Made by a program: the position numbers and the translations under genes. The notes under the pieces were generated by a model, which saw only the letters and a program-made list of their open reading frames with translations, was not told where the DNA came from and ran no database searches. A stretch of 64,000 nt of DNA, taken from assembly GCA_037178675.1 (NCBI GenBank), contig JAYMGJ010000180.1, positions 1-64,000 of the forward strand. Direction: 5' to 3'. Origin of the DNA: Scleroderma bovista (lineage: Eukaryota; Basidiomycota; Agaricomycetes; Boletales; Sclerodermataceae). This document shows, piece by piece, positions 36,546 to 47,632 of this stretch (within the stretch, counting starts at the first letter, position 1; every line of letters begins with the position of its first letter).

Positions 36546-37211
36546 ATGCTCCCCTCTGAAGCTCCTCGTCTTGCCCTCCGAATCTCCACAGACACATACT
36601 GGCCCAGAGAGCGTCCACAGCTGTCCCTAGATGATTCCCCACTGTCGCCTTCATCTGACCTGGGTCTCGCCACCTCTGGGTCCTCGCCGGGCAGTGCCGT
36701 TTCCGATTCCCTATGTCAAGTCTTATGCATGTTCGATTTCGAATCTTCTGACCCAGATCAACTGTCGTTCAACAAGGATGAGATCCTGACGGTCATCAAG
36801 CAAGAGGAATCGGGGTGGTGGGCAGCCATGCGGCCAAGTGGGGATTGCATTGGTTGGATCCCAAGTTCGTTTGTAGAGCCTCTTCCCGAACTCGATGAAG
36901 CATTGGAATACAAACAGAACATCTCTTGGATTCTCGACGATTACCGAGAACCAGATGTCTACTACTCCGCCAGTGATGAGTTATGGGTACCCGTTTTCGA
37001 GGACGTCAAGGTGCTTCGTTATTCTCCGTGCTCGATGCCGTGGACTGAAATCACTTAGGTTCCCTCATTGCAAGTTGTGACTCCCACTGATCTTGTTCCC
37101 CCTTACGATTCTGACAATGCAAAACCACGAAAGCATAACATCGATTCCTTCTTTTTATGTTTTGATTATGACCGACCTCTGGATGCCACGACCCTCCCTT
37201 CCCTGACGTGA
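36546..37211 (+). CDS. SH3-domain protein, resembling the N-terminus of fungal Ras-GEFs
   Basis: This is a 205-residue protein from exons 36546-37010 and 37059-37211. After a Ser/Pro-rich start it carries one SH3 domain at about residues 57-118: VLCMFDFESSDPDQLSFNKD, EILTVIKQEESGWWAAMRPS, then CIGWIPSSFVEPL. The ALYDY-like strand, the WW pair and the final GWIPSSFV are all in place. In basidiomycete Cdc25/Ras-GEF proteins a similar SH3 domain begins a protein of over 1,000 residues; no Ras-GEF catalytic region follows here. The frame closes at a TGA at 37209. It may be a stand-alone adaptor or a truncated Ras-GEF. Confidence 0.6.
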
Positions 37212-38155
37212 AATTACCTCTACAAATATCCCTCCAATTTCCAAGTCCTGGTGCCTACTAGATTATGGAGCGGAATATTACCAATATGCGATCTGCCTTC
37301 GCCTTCTAGGGTGGAAACCATCCAGCGATGCTCGGTTGTCACCACGACAGCAGTTGACACGTACTGTCCTTTATGGAGCTCATGCCTGACTTCGACTCCC
37401 CCCTGTTATAAGCCATGGTGGTTTCGACTTTTCATGGCAATCCTGTGTCGTTATGCAGTCTTATTTCTTCCGTCGTTCTCAAGGATGTTTGCACGGGATC
37501 AAAATACGCGGCGCAATGGATATACACGACAAATTGCAGCATGGGTATAGCAATGTTTGTTACTGATATTTGCGTTGCTAAGGTGGGCAGCCTGATTTCT
37601 CTCTTTCCGGTAACTCACGCTGTTCACTAAATAGCCTCACGCTGCCTGACTTGGAGACGTGGCAGCATTTTGTCACCGTCTGTCCTCATTTATTCCCTGT
37701 GAGAATGGTTCAGGAATACTGCCACTTGCCAATTCATGGCACCTTTCCCAAGTTATCGAGACGATGGCTCATGTGAACTCATCAGATGGGGACGGTAACC
37801 AGGTGACACCTACTTGCATGAATGGCAGAAGAGTACTTGTGGGCGATGGTTGACGATGGAGCTGGCTCTAGGCACACAGGGTCATACGGCTCAGCGAGGC
37901 TCCATTTGGCTTGTTTATGCATACATCTTTCTGCCCAACCATGCAATTATAAGATACGGAGGGATCATTGTTGTGATTCGTTCCCCTGATAGTGACGATG
38001 TAGCTCTCTCACGAGTTCAAATGTTATCGAACCAAGTAATGATTGTTGATATGTAGATCCGAAACGTAACCAATTGAATGTTGGATGACTACAGGTGAAA
38101 CGAGTGAGTGAAACTAATCAGTGGAAAACAGTAGCCAGGAGCATGGAGGAAATGA
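37212..38155. other. gene-poor stretch with short unrecognised open frames
   Basis: This 944 bp lies between the SH3 gene and the 3' end of Rab5. It has several plus-strand open pieces, including 37415-37630 (VVSTFHGNPVSLCSLISSVV) and about 37645-37785, but stops interrupt any join I could make. It may be decayed coding sequence. Confidence 0.4.
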
Positions 38156-39157
38156 TTAACAGTTGCAGGCCTCGTTACCACCCTGGGCAGCGGCTTGTTT
38201 GTTCAGGTCTACCCCTTGTCGTGCTGCGGATCCACGTGATGCGCCTGTTCTTGACGGTGGTGCGGAAAGAGGAAGCTTCTTCGCTACAGCAGATGTGAAG
38301 CAGAGGTAATACAGTGCGGATAAATGCCTACCAATTGCGGTGAATACCTCCGGTACACCTTTCCCTGTCTTCGCACTCGTCTCAAACCACATTAGTCCCT
38401 CCTCGTCCGCATACTTCTTTGCATCTTCTTCCGTTACTTGTCGGCGTACAGCAAGGTCAGTCTTGTTACCACAAAGTGCAATGACTATTGAAGGATCTGC
38501 TTGACGTTGGAGTTCCCGGATCCAAGTGCGCGCCTTTTCAAAAGAGGAAGTTTGCGTAATGTCATAGACTACCACTGCACAGTTTGCGTTGCGATAGTAC
38601 ATTGGAGCCTGTGCGAGAGCTTATCCGCAATGTCAGATATTATCATTTAGGATGGACATACCAGTGACTACAAGACAATGCGGCGTGTCCCCTTCAGCAG
38701 TGGCGTGAAACGTCCAAACCGTGACGTACCTTGTACCGTTCTTGCCCAGCTGTATCCCTTTTGATAATTGCAACCTGAGAAACAGAAAAGTACTGTGGAA
38801 TATATGGCACATACCATATCTCGAATTTAACGATCGTTTGATCATCCAGCGGTACAGTTTGTGTCAAGAAGGCAGCTATAGGTCAAATGTCATAAGATGA
38901 AGTATACAAACACGGCGTGTCCCATACCCCCGATAGTGCTTTCTCGGTAGTCGTCAAATTGATCCTTAACAAATCTTAGGACCAGACTGTTATGAATTCA
39001 CGATGAGGACTGTGCTCGGTTGCAAGCTACTAGGTCACGGTACCTTGACTTCCCTACAGCAGACTCGCCTGGAGGACCACATAATAAGTTTGACCGCCTG
39101 GAATTGAACGGACAACGAACCTAGTAAAACAAGCTTGAACTGAAATTGCTTTGACAT
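38156..39157 (-). CDS. Rab5-type small GTPase (Ypt5/Vps21)
   Basis: This is an early-endosome Rab that controls endosome fusion. Exons on the minus strand are 39157-39121, 39068-39044, 38986-38928, 38875-38815, 38757-38730, 38667-38662 (6 nt), 38608-38332 and 38283-38156, giving 206 residues. All GTPase motifs are present: GESAVGKSS (P-loop), [20 protein letters not shown] (G3/switch II), GNKTDL (G4) and ETSAKTGKG (G5). The effector loop FDDYRESTIGAAFLTQTV is of Rab5 type. The C-terminus, GGNEACNC, is a CxC prenylation signal, which Rab escort protein in this window would serve. Without the 6-nt exon, Ser-Leu of KSLAP would be missing. Confidence 0.94.
38662..38667 (-). other. 6-nt microexon of the Rab5 gene
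   Basis: The six bases TCACTG (minus strand) are flanked by a good acceptor (CTTGTAG) and a good donor (GTATGT). They split a 121-nt gap into introns of 62 and 53 nt. They encode Ser-Leu in phase, restoring the invariant switch-II sequence KSLAP. Confidence 0.82.
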
Positions 39158-39486
39158 TGCAGACAAACGACAAGGAGTAACTGGTGAAGACTTCAATGGA
39201 GCACGAGGCACAGCAACCGCTTCCGGAATTGTTACATAATCAGCACAGTTTCTCACACAAGTCCCATCCGGAAAATTGCAGCCAGGTGTCGACCTCTTTC
39301 TTGTCTCAAACTCCCATCATCTGCTCTGCCAGTTGGTCTTCATCTCCCTAAGCTGAGCTACCCCGTCGCGGAGGAGTCGCTCGCATTGTCATATCTAACA
39401 CACACGCCGCTTTGGACGTCAGTCTTCTAAGCCCGCAATTTCCTGAGAAGCTTGTGCAAAATTCGTCGCTTTCGACTCTTTAAAAA
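39158..39486. other. divergent promoter region, Rab5 and RRM gene
   Basis: This 329 bp separates the two start codons and should carry both promoters. No other feature is seen. Confidence 0.5.
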
Positions 39487-42245
39487 ATGAATCGCCACCA
39501 TCCTTACGGTAGCGGAAACTATGAGGGCTCCCCTTATAGAAGAGGAGGATCTTCTGGTGGACCCGGCCCTGACAGATCACACCATCACAGAGGTGGCTCT
39601 CGTGGCAGAGGATTCGGCCGCGGCCGTGGAGGTTATCATCATGGTGGTTACGACAACAGCCACACCAATAACACCTATGATCAAGCTTCACATCAATCTG
39701 ACGTCGGTCCATACAATAATTACGATGCATCGTCGCAAGATTCCTTCTACCAAAATGGCACTGGTAGTTACGGCGGTGGTGGTGCCCCCACCCAGTTTAA
39801 TGCCCTGACCATGTCAGATGGGTATAATCAGGGCTACGGAAACTACGAAGGTGCGCTTGAATTGAGACTGAAAAACATCCACTGCGAGCACAGGAAGCGC
39901 CAAGTCGCGGCATCATTTAAGATGCGAGTGGAGCGGACTAAGATTGGCAGTTTTGTCTTGCCATTCGTCTGGTGGCCTTCCATAGGTTAAGAGGACTCGT
40001 TGCAAGCTTTGAGCTATTCACTAGCAAAGCGGTCAAGTTGGATCCCTCAGAAAATGAGTTCACCAGGCGCCGTCTCTATTGAACCGTGTCATCTTGCGAA
40101 TTGTTTGCTTGGGTGCTATCTGAGGTTCCTCAGGGAAACACCTACTTGTTCGCTTTGTTTGCCGTTGACGCGCTATTTGTTCCACTTCATCGTCGATTTT
40201 GGTCTTTTTTGTGGTCTCAGGGTTCTGATCTCACACCTACCAATTCTCTTAGACGGCACTGACAACTATGACGACGGAAGTTCTGGCATGCGACCAAGGA
40301 AGAACGTCCGCCGCGAACGTGATGACAAAGTACATGATTCCATTATTGAGGAGCGCATCCAGCGAGAGCGGCCATGTAGAACTCTTTTCATCAGGAACAT
40401 CAAGGCAAGTCATTTACGGTGTGCAGGATTAGTCTGCAAAATCCATCAATCATGTGCCTGGGCTGATGTCCTATTGAACTTAGTACGAAACTAATAGCGA
40501 CGACGTGCGTCGTTCATTTGAAGAGCACGGTGACATCAAGACCTTCTTTGATCTCATTGCTACTCGTGGAATGGTTTTTGTCACATACGTGAGTGACATG
40601 ATGGTAGCAATTATATCCGGTTCTGAGTTTGGGTACCAAGTACGATTTGCGCGCAGCCGAGAGAGCACGGGAACGCCTTCAAGGCTCCGAAATCAGTGGG
40701 CGGCCCGTGAGTTACTTTTAAAACCATTCGACTGCCAACCTGACTGCGGGCTACCAGATTGATGTTCATTATTCTCTCCCACGAGATGATCAAAAACAAG
40801 GCATCGATCGAGAGAGGAACCAAGTAAGTTTGCAAGTCTTCGAGACACACAGCTCGGTTGAGCAATCGCAGCAATTTCAGGGCTTCCTCATTGTGACGTT
40901 GAAAGATTCGCGCCAGCCTATTGATCACAATGAAGTTCGTCGCAAGTTCCAACAGTTTGGGGATGTTAAATCTGTGACTCCGATGGACAATCGAGTAGAG
41001 TAAGGATCACACATTCGTTGACGATATCCAGCCCTGACAGTTTGATTGTATAGTCAGTGTTATGTCGAGTATTATGACATGAGGGTAATGTCGATCTTCG
41101 ATCGCCCCTGGACGCCTGTTAATTAACCATGCAGAATTGTGAGGATGCATTTGATCGGCTGCGCCATCAAGGACTACAGGATGGAACAATGGATATTACT
41201 TTCGCTTGGGAAGAATCCGAAGTTACTGGTCCAACTACGCAACGGTATGCACTTTATATTCCTCGGTTATAACAATATTTGCTGATGCGACTATGGCACA
41301 GTCGTGAATCCAAATATGAAGGTGGCCGTGATTGGGAGGAAGGCGGCCGAGGCTTCCGTGGGCGTGGGCGTGGTCGCGGTAGGGGTCGCGGCCGGGGGGG
41401 ACCTGATGACGGCTGGGAACGCCGGGACGAGTGGGGAAGAGATCGAGATCGAACGCGATACGATGATGAACCTAGGCCGGGACGCGGTGGTGGTCGAGGT
41501 GGACATGGAGACAGGTTCGACAGTCGCCCACCCTATCAAGGTGGTGGGTATAATCAACCGACAAGTACTACCATCGCGTACAATCAGCCTCCGCCTTCTT
41601 CGCCGGCAACTCAGTCTGTAAGTCTTTGGTTGACTTGTGGCATTGCACCACTAAACCTGTTTGTAGGGTAACGTTGATGACCGTTTGGAACAAGCCCGAC
41701 AAGTCCAACAGCTCTTGGCTGCGCTTAAGCAGCCTCAAAGTGGCGGTGTTCCTTCGGCACTCAGTCAGCCAGTATCTGCACCAGTACCGCCGGTCGGCAT
41801 GCCCCCTGTACCATCTGTTCCCAATCCTTACTACCCGCCTCCACCACCGTCAATGCAACAACCTGCACCCCCTTACCCATTACCCCCAGTGACTTCAAAT
41901 AATCCATATGTGACAATGACAACACAGACAGCCGCCCCGCAGCCAGGTCAAACTTCAAGTATGACTGGCCTGCCGCCCAATATCCTCGCATTACTCCAGC
42001 AGACGCAGCCCCAACAATCATTGTTATCATCACAGCCATCGTCCGCTCCACAGTATGGTATACCTCCACCTCCACCAACTCAGCAAATGATGTCTCCTCC
42101 TCCAATGTCAAGCATGCCGCCTGGTGCACCACAGCCCGGAAATCCGGGGTATCAGCAGCTTATGGCATTCCTTGTGAGTCCCCTGTGTCAAATCACCCCT
42201 TCAAATCACCGATTGATTTCGTAGGCAACTCAAAAAAGGAGTTAA
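39487..42245 (+). CDS. RNA-binding protein with two Mei2-like RRMs and RGG region
   Basis: This is a 618-residue protein. Exons are 39487-39850, 40253-40404, 40484-40588, 40641-40706, 40758-40823, 40881-40999, 41054-41084, 41135-41244, 41302-41617, 41667-42173 and 42225-42245. A Gly/Arg/Tyr-rich N-terminus is followed by RRM1 (CRTLFIRNIKYETNSDDVRR ... TFFDLIATRGMVFVTYYDLR, EISGRPIDVHYSLPRD) and RRM2 (GFLIVTLKDSRQPIDHNEVR ... QYFGDV-type turn, YVEYYDMRNCEDAFDRL). An RGG block (RGFRGRGRGRGRGRGRGG) and a long Pro/Gln-rich tail complete it. The RRM pair resembles the first two RRMs of Mei2-like proteins; the third Mei2 RRM is absent. The intron at 40405-40483 starts with GC, and the first intron is 402 nt. 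Confidence 0.83.
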
Positions 42246-42531
42246 GATATCGCTCTGTATTGACTGTCCGTGATGGACTCTGTATGATTTGCACTTCTAT
42301 AATGTCAACCTGTAAATACTTTGTCCTTGAAGTATATCGATTATTCTTATTCATTCGACACGCATTGTGCTAGATACGGAAGGGGCTGAATGTTTTCCGG
42401 GGTGGCATGCCCATAGGAGTTTTGTTTTAGCTGTAGGGGCTGAGGAGAAACCCGGTAGGTATTTAAGAGACCTAAGTCGGCAAAACCTCGCTTCTCCAAA
42501 CTTCACCACTAGCCATTACTATCTCCCCAAC

Positions 42532-44460
42532 ATGGCCGAAGCCGATGAGAAAGCATACCATTCTGACTCTGCTGGCAACGAGGAGATTCTTGAGCGGCCA
42601 AAGGGGCTCAAAGGCCTCTACTACCACCCCCTCTTCCAGATTTCCATGCTCGGTTTTGTCTGCTTCATGTGCCCAGGCATGTTCAACGCGCTCACGGGAT
42701 TGGGTGGTGGCGGCCAGGTAGATGCAAAAACGGGCTCCAACGCGAATTCTGCGTTGTATTCGACTTTTGCCTTCTTCTCGTTCTTTGCTGGGTGAGTCTG
42801 CCCCTCTTCGGGCATGTTAATGTACTTATATGCACGGCCACCTGACAGGTCTATAAACAACAAGTTGGGGCCACGCAAGACACTCCTCATCGGATCGATG
42901 GGGTACGCCTTGTTTGTCGGCTCCTTCCTGTAAGTTCATATACTACCTTACTTGGTCAGAACTGGACACGTGTACTAGGGCGGACAATATTCATCCAAAT
43001 GCAGGTCCCTTTGTCGTTGCATCTGGAGCGATTCTGGGAATATGCGCGGCGTTGTTGTGGACCGCCCAGGGTTCTCTCGTACTCAGTTATCCGACAGAAG
43101 CAGAAAAGGGAAGATATATCGGCGTATTCTGGGCTATCTTCAACCTCGGGGGTGTTGTTGGGGCTGCTGTGTCTCTTGGTCAGAACTTTAACTCTAAGGT
43201 CAGTCTAGGCTATATGCGGTTATATGTGGCGCTGACATTGGTCTGTAGGCGAATGCTGGTGAGCGGTCACGTCTTAGAGCTAGTCTGTATACGATTAACG
43301 AGGTCTCCACGGATAAGTCGGAAATGGAACATATGTAGGTGAAGTCGTCGTCCAGGGGAATGTTCGCCGACTATCTTTTAGATTGGCTTCTTAGTCTTGA
43401 CGATCATCGGAGTTATTATCCCCCATTTCATGGCGGACCCAAGCAAAATGGTCCGTACAGATGGGACGAAGGTAGAGTCAGTCCGGCACCCGTCTTGGAA
43501 AAGCGAGATATTCGGCCTTTGGGTTGCATTGCGATCGGATCCCATGATCATCTTGTTGTTCCCAATGTTCTACGCCAGCAATTATTTCTATACATGGCGT
43601 CAGCATTCTCCCCTTGCCTAATTTACGCGAACCTGATCTTGTCGGTCCAGAGTTCAATGACTACAACCAGGCATTGTTCGACATTCGTGCACGCTCGCTC
43701 AATAATTTCGTGTACTGGTTGTCACAAATCGTGGGATCCCTCGCGATTGGTACCCTTGTCCTCGACCAGGCAAGGTTCCGGCGCCGAAGCCGAGCGTTTG
43801 CAGGCTGGGTCCTTCTCATGATCATGGTGTTTATTGTGAACACGTGGGGATACTTCTATCAAAGGTATAAACACTCTGTCTTTTGATCCGCTGAAAGTCA
43901 ATCGTTCTCAGGACGTACACGAGGGAGTCCATTGCAAGCACCACGCAAAAGATGGACATCTACGATCGTGAGTACCCGGCGCACGTCTGGCTTATGATCT
44001 TCTGTGGCCTCTTCGACGCGATGTGGCAGACGACTGCGTACTGGTTAATGGGGGCGATGTCGAACGACCCTGCAAAACTTGCCGTCTTCACAGGCTTCTG
44101 TGAGTTTACCGTGATCCCATTTTCGGTCTTCTTAAGTGTGCGTTTCAGATAAATCGATCCAATCTGCCGGAGCAGCGGGAGTCTGGCGCGCTGATGCAGT
44201 TGGCATTCCGTACGTTGTCCTCGTTCCTTGCGCGTGTGTTTTGCCAAGCCGACAATTTTTTTTTTCCAGCTACATGAACATCTTCCTATCTTCCTGGTGC
44301 TTGACGGCGGGCGGGCTTCTTTTTGCCTTCCCTATGATTTACCTTCGCGTCAAGGATCACACAGAGCCGAAAGACGAAGCCCTGTATGGTGTTTCCGTTC
44401 ACTGGTTCAATTTCTGTTCTGAACTTTTTTTTCAGTGCTCAAAGGGACGAAAGGGGATAA
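42532..44460 (+). CDS. UNC93-like (DUF895) major facilitator membrane protein
   Basis: This is a 468-residue polytopic membrane protein of the UNC93/DUF895 branch of the major facilitator superfamily; the substrate is unknown. Exons are 42532-42791, 42849-42929, 42979-43198, 43249-43258 (10 nt), 43318-43334 (17 nt), 43382-43598, 43651-43864, 43912-44099, 44149-44209, 44270-44383 and 44436-44460. Family stretches are FQISMLGFVCFMCPGMFNAL, AALLWTAQGSLVLSYPTEAE, KGRYIGVFWAIFNLGGVVGA, FPMFYASNYFYTWQFNDYN and WQTTAYWLMGAMSNDPAKLA. The two tiny exons together encode ANAVGNGTY, which fits the family between TM segments. It converges on the NRAMP gene. Confidence 0.87.
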
Positions 44461-44713
44461 ATTTGTCCAACCCTTGAAGCACTTGGAAATGGGGGGTAAA
44501 ATACATCAAGATCTGAATTGCGATATTTTTCTACCGTGGAATTTCCTACAAAACTGCCTCCAAAGAACCTTGAGAAAGACAGTAGATAAATCGTTCATAG
44601 AGGTAGAAATTCAACGTTAACAATGCATAATATGATGGGCCATATTGGTTCTCTGCAAAACGCTTCGAGCTGAACAAAAGCAACTGGTAAATCTAAAGAT
44701 CTTTTGTGACAAT

Positions 44714-46890
44714 TCAGGCTCCCTCGCCCAAGCCAAGGGTGACCAGCGCATAGATATTGGCGGAGACAATAACTAGCCAAATCAGAACGCCAATACAAGT
44801 CATGAACTTCCCGCTGTTGAAATAAACGAAGCTGCTGTCAGTAGCTGCTTCTGCATCTAAAGACCTGTCAACGACTTCAAGGATATCTCCAGTCATCGGT
44901 TTATGCGTGCTGGTCCGTGGAGGATTAAAGGCCATGTCAGGAGAAGGGGTCTCTAAGCATGGTTGGCGGACCTTCATGATCTCGGATGAGGATGTGAGAT
45001 AAATGAGAGGGAACGTAATAAACGGCAGGACGATAGAGAGAACGACTTGGCTTGCAACAAGCAGTGCGCTAATGCCGCTCTTGCCCACAGCGATAGCAAC
45101 AACCATGGATGGGATTAATCCGAGCAAACGGGTAAGAAGGCGGCGGACAACGGGCTTATAAATTCTGATCAGAACACACCGAGCTATTGAAGTGGCTTCC
45201 CGTACCGAAACGTTCCAACGGAGAAAACCCTCAGAGACGCTCTGGCCAGCGAGCGTTGCAACGATGGATGCACTTTGGCCCGAAGCAAGCAATGCCAGAG
45301 CGAAAAGCAGAGCAGCAGCTATAACAGCATTAGACATAACAGCTCTGCGGTGTTAACGAACATACGTTTTCCGATCATGTTTTTGATGAGCGCATGGGCA
45401 TCGAACAAACTCGCCGGATCCAATGAACCCTTGGTATCAGATGTGTAATAGAAAACAGCGCTTGCAAGGATAAGGATTCTGTTGGATTTGAGCAAGTGTG
45501 ATTCGAAGCCATCCATGACCAGGGGACTCACAAGGAATTGATGATGACGGCGAAACCCAACAGGCTAAATACCATGTTGGCCATCCCGTGGTATATATGC
45601 GCCCAGATGAATTCCAAAGAATTGTTCTCTCTGTCTCTGTGTGTCAATACATTAGCTGGATACTTTACGTCACCGGAACCACGCAAGCTGAATGCCTTCC
45701 CGAGACGCTTGCGCAGGCGCTCGGGGAAAGTAGTAAGTCGGGTCGAAGCTGGTCCGTCATCTGCATCACCATGTTTGTGTCTGGAACAGTCTAGACTAGA
45801 AGTTTCCGAACGAGTGTGGACTTCTTCGAGAGACGATGAAGCCACCCGATCTTGGGTAGCTAAATGGGACCCTAAGAATAGGCTGTGGGGCATAATAGTG
45901 GCCCCTAGAATGCCAACAGCTGCAAAGGCAGTTAGTACCACAGCACAGGCACCGAAGCTTGGACATACTGGTATACAAGGCACCATTTGCAAAGAGTGCT
46001 TTGGAAGGAAGAAACCCCTTGAATGCATCTCCCCAGAACACGTCTGTGCGCGCAATGATCATCGCCATGCAGATGAGCACAGCCAACACCTTCTGCGGGT
46101 TAAACTCGGTGAAATCAAAAGGAGTTAGGCCACGTACCAAGAGACTGATCAAGCACTCGAACATCTTGACGGGTCTCGACTTGAGCGGATTGTCAAACGC
46201 CAGGATCAACATTACGTCAAAGGCGGTCAGTAGGACTCCCGCCCAAAGTGGCAGTGATGGGAACAACAGCACGAGGGCGATGGCCGAGCCAAGCATCTCT
46301 GCCAAGTCTGTGCTGATAATGGCGATCTCTGAGAGGACGTAGAGAGGGTAAAGTACCCCCCATCTCCACAACATTTTGTGTCGAGGACGATCATGGAGGA
46401 GAAGTCGACAATGGGAGGCTAGATCTGATCATCATAGTATGGGTCAGAGTAAAATATCTGTATCGATGCACAAAAAAAACTACCTAGGCCTGTGACCACC
46501 CCCAGGCGACAGGCAAGGACCTGCAGAAGCAAGCTAAGTACCCATTGAGCAACTACGAAAAAAAAGTGGGTTACCTGGAGAAAGGCCGCAAACAAGCCAG
46601 CGAGGAGGACGCAGAAGAGCAAGCTATATCCGTACTCTGATCCTGCCTGAAGATCAACTCCCCAATTACCGCTACCGTAAAACGAAATGTAAGTATTGGC
46701 TTTCGAAACAGAGGGAGGGAACTCACGGATCAAAGTAGGCAACAGAACACACGATGCCTACGCCAGTGTGCTTGCGTGTGTGGTGGTACAATCGAGAGAC
46801 GATGTTGTGCACGGTAGATGTCCAGCGAGCCCCTTTCTGGGCTGACGCTCTGGGTTTGCATTCGGTGTCTGCGACAACGGCCTCAGACAT
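44714..46890 (-). CDS. NRAMP-family divalent metal transporter
   Basis: This is a proton-coupled Mn/Fe transporter of the Smf/NRAMP family, in the plasma or endosomal membrane. Exons on the minus strand are 46890-46727, 46671-46575, 46520-46484, 46424-46138, 46092-45969, 45919-45532, 45478-45366, 45318-45206 and 45154-44714, giving 587 residues. The metal-binding motif of TM1 is VAYFDPGNWGVDLQAGS and that of TM6 is GATIMPHSLFLGS. Other conserved parts are ACRLGVVTGLDLA, SEIAIISTDLAEMLGSAIAL, LLASGQSASIVATLAGQSVS with EGFLRW, and RLLGLIPSMVVAIAVG. A polar loop of about 75 residues follows TM6. Both signature motifs are intact. Confidence 0.92.
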
Positions 46891-47632
46891 GGCGGGAGTA
46901 TGGAGATGTTAGTAGTTAATGCTGCAAATATAAAACTCGTGCAGCAGGGACGGGTGTGGACATACGTAAACTTGAGTGGGCCAAGGTTGAGGACGACCCT
47001 TCTGCCCAAAATCTCTGAAATCCCGGTGAATCCTGATCAACCCGATAGGGTACCTAGTATCAGATCAGTCAGGGCACTATGTCGAAGACGACACCGAGAA
47101 TTACCTAAGTACATTTCTTGGCTCGTCGTATATATTCGGTAGTCTTGTCGTGGAGAGTTGCCTTATTTGTCCTTATGTTCGCTGGGTGCACAACACTGTC
47201 ATACGTCATCGTGGCACATGCTTGTGCCTCACTGTGTTCTTCAGTTCCGTTGACTTCCATCTCTGCACCGACATCCGAGGTAGGCAACTGCTGCTGGAGA
47301 TCACCTTCTGCCCTGACAAGTCATGAGAAATCTGACCAAGACTCCGTGGAGGCAGTTATGCCATTACAACCAATGAGGCTTGGGTGAGGCAACATCGAAG
47401 CCCTCAGATCAGGACGTGCAAGTTTCAGCCCAAACAATGAACTACATAGTCCGATATTGATCGTACCTACAACGTACATTACAACTACACCCGGAACATG
47501 CCTGATTCATCCACTCAAAGGTACTATGGCCATTGGCAGACTAATAATCCGATGGGAACTCGCCGCTTGCTGAAAGCTGGGCCAATTCACGGTTGCTCAT
47601 AAGGCAAGAGGCATAGGCCTGCTTCTACTTGT
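46891..47632. other. intergenic upstream of the NRAMP gene
   Basis: This 742 bp holds the NRAMP promoter and the 3' flank of RNase H1. A hydrophobic plus-strand frame at 47118-47387 has no ATG at its start. No gene is supported. Confidence 0.5.

Noticed and set aside
47118..47387. A hydrophobic plus-strand frame that could be a small membrane protein
   Set aside because: It opens with TTG and has no usable ATG before the hydrophobic part. No splice site rescues it.
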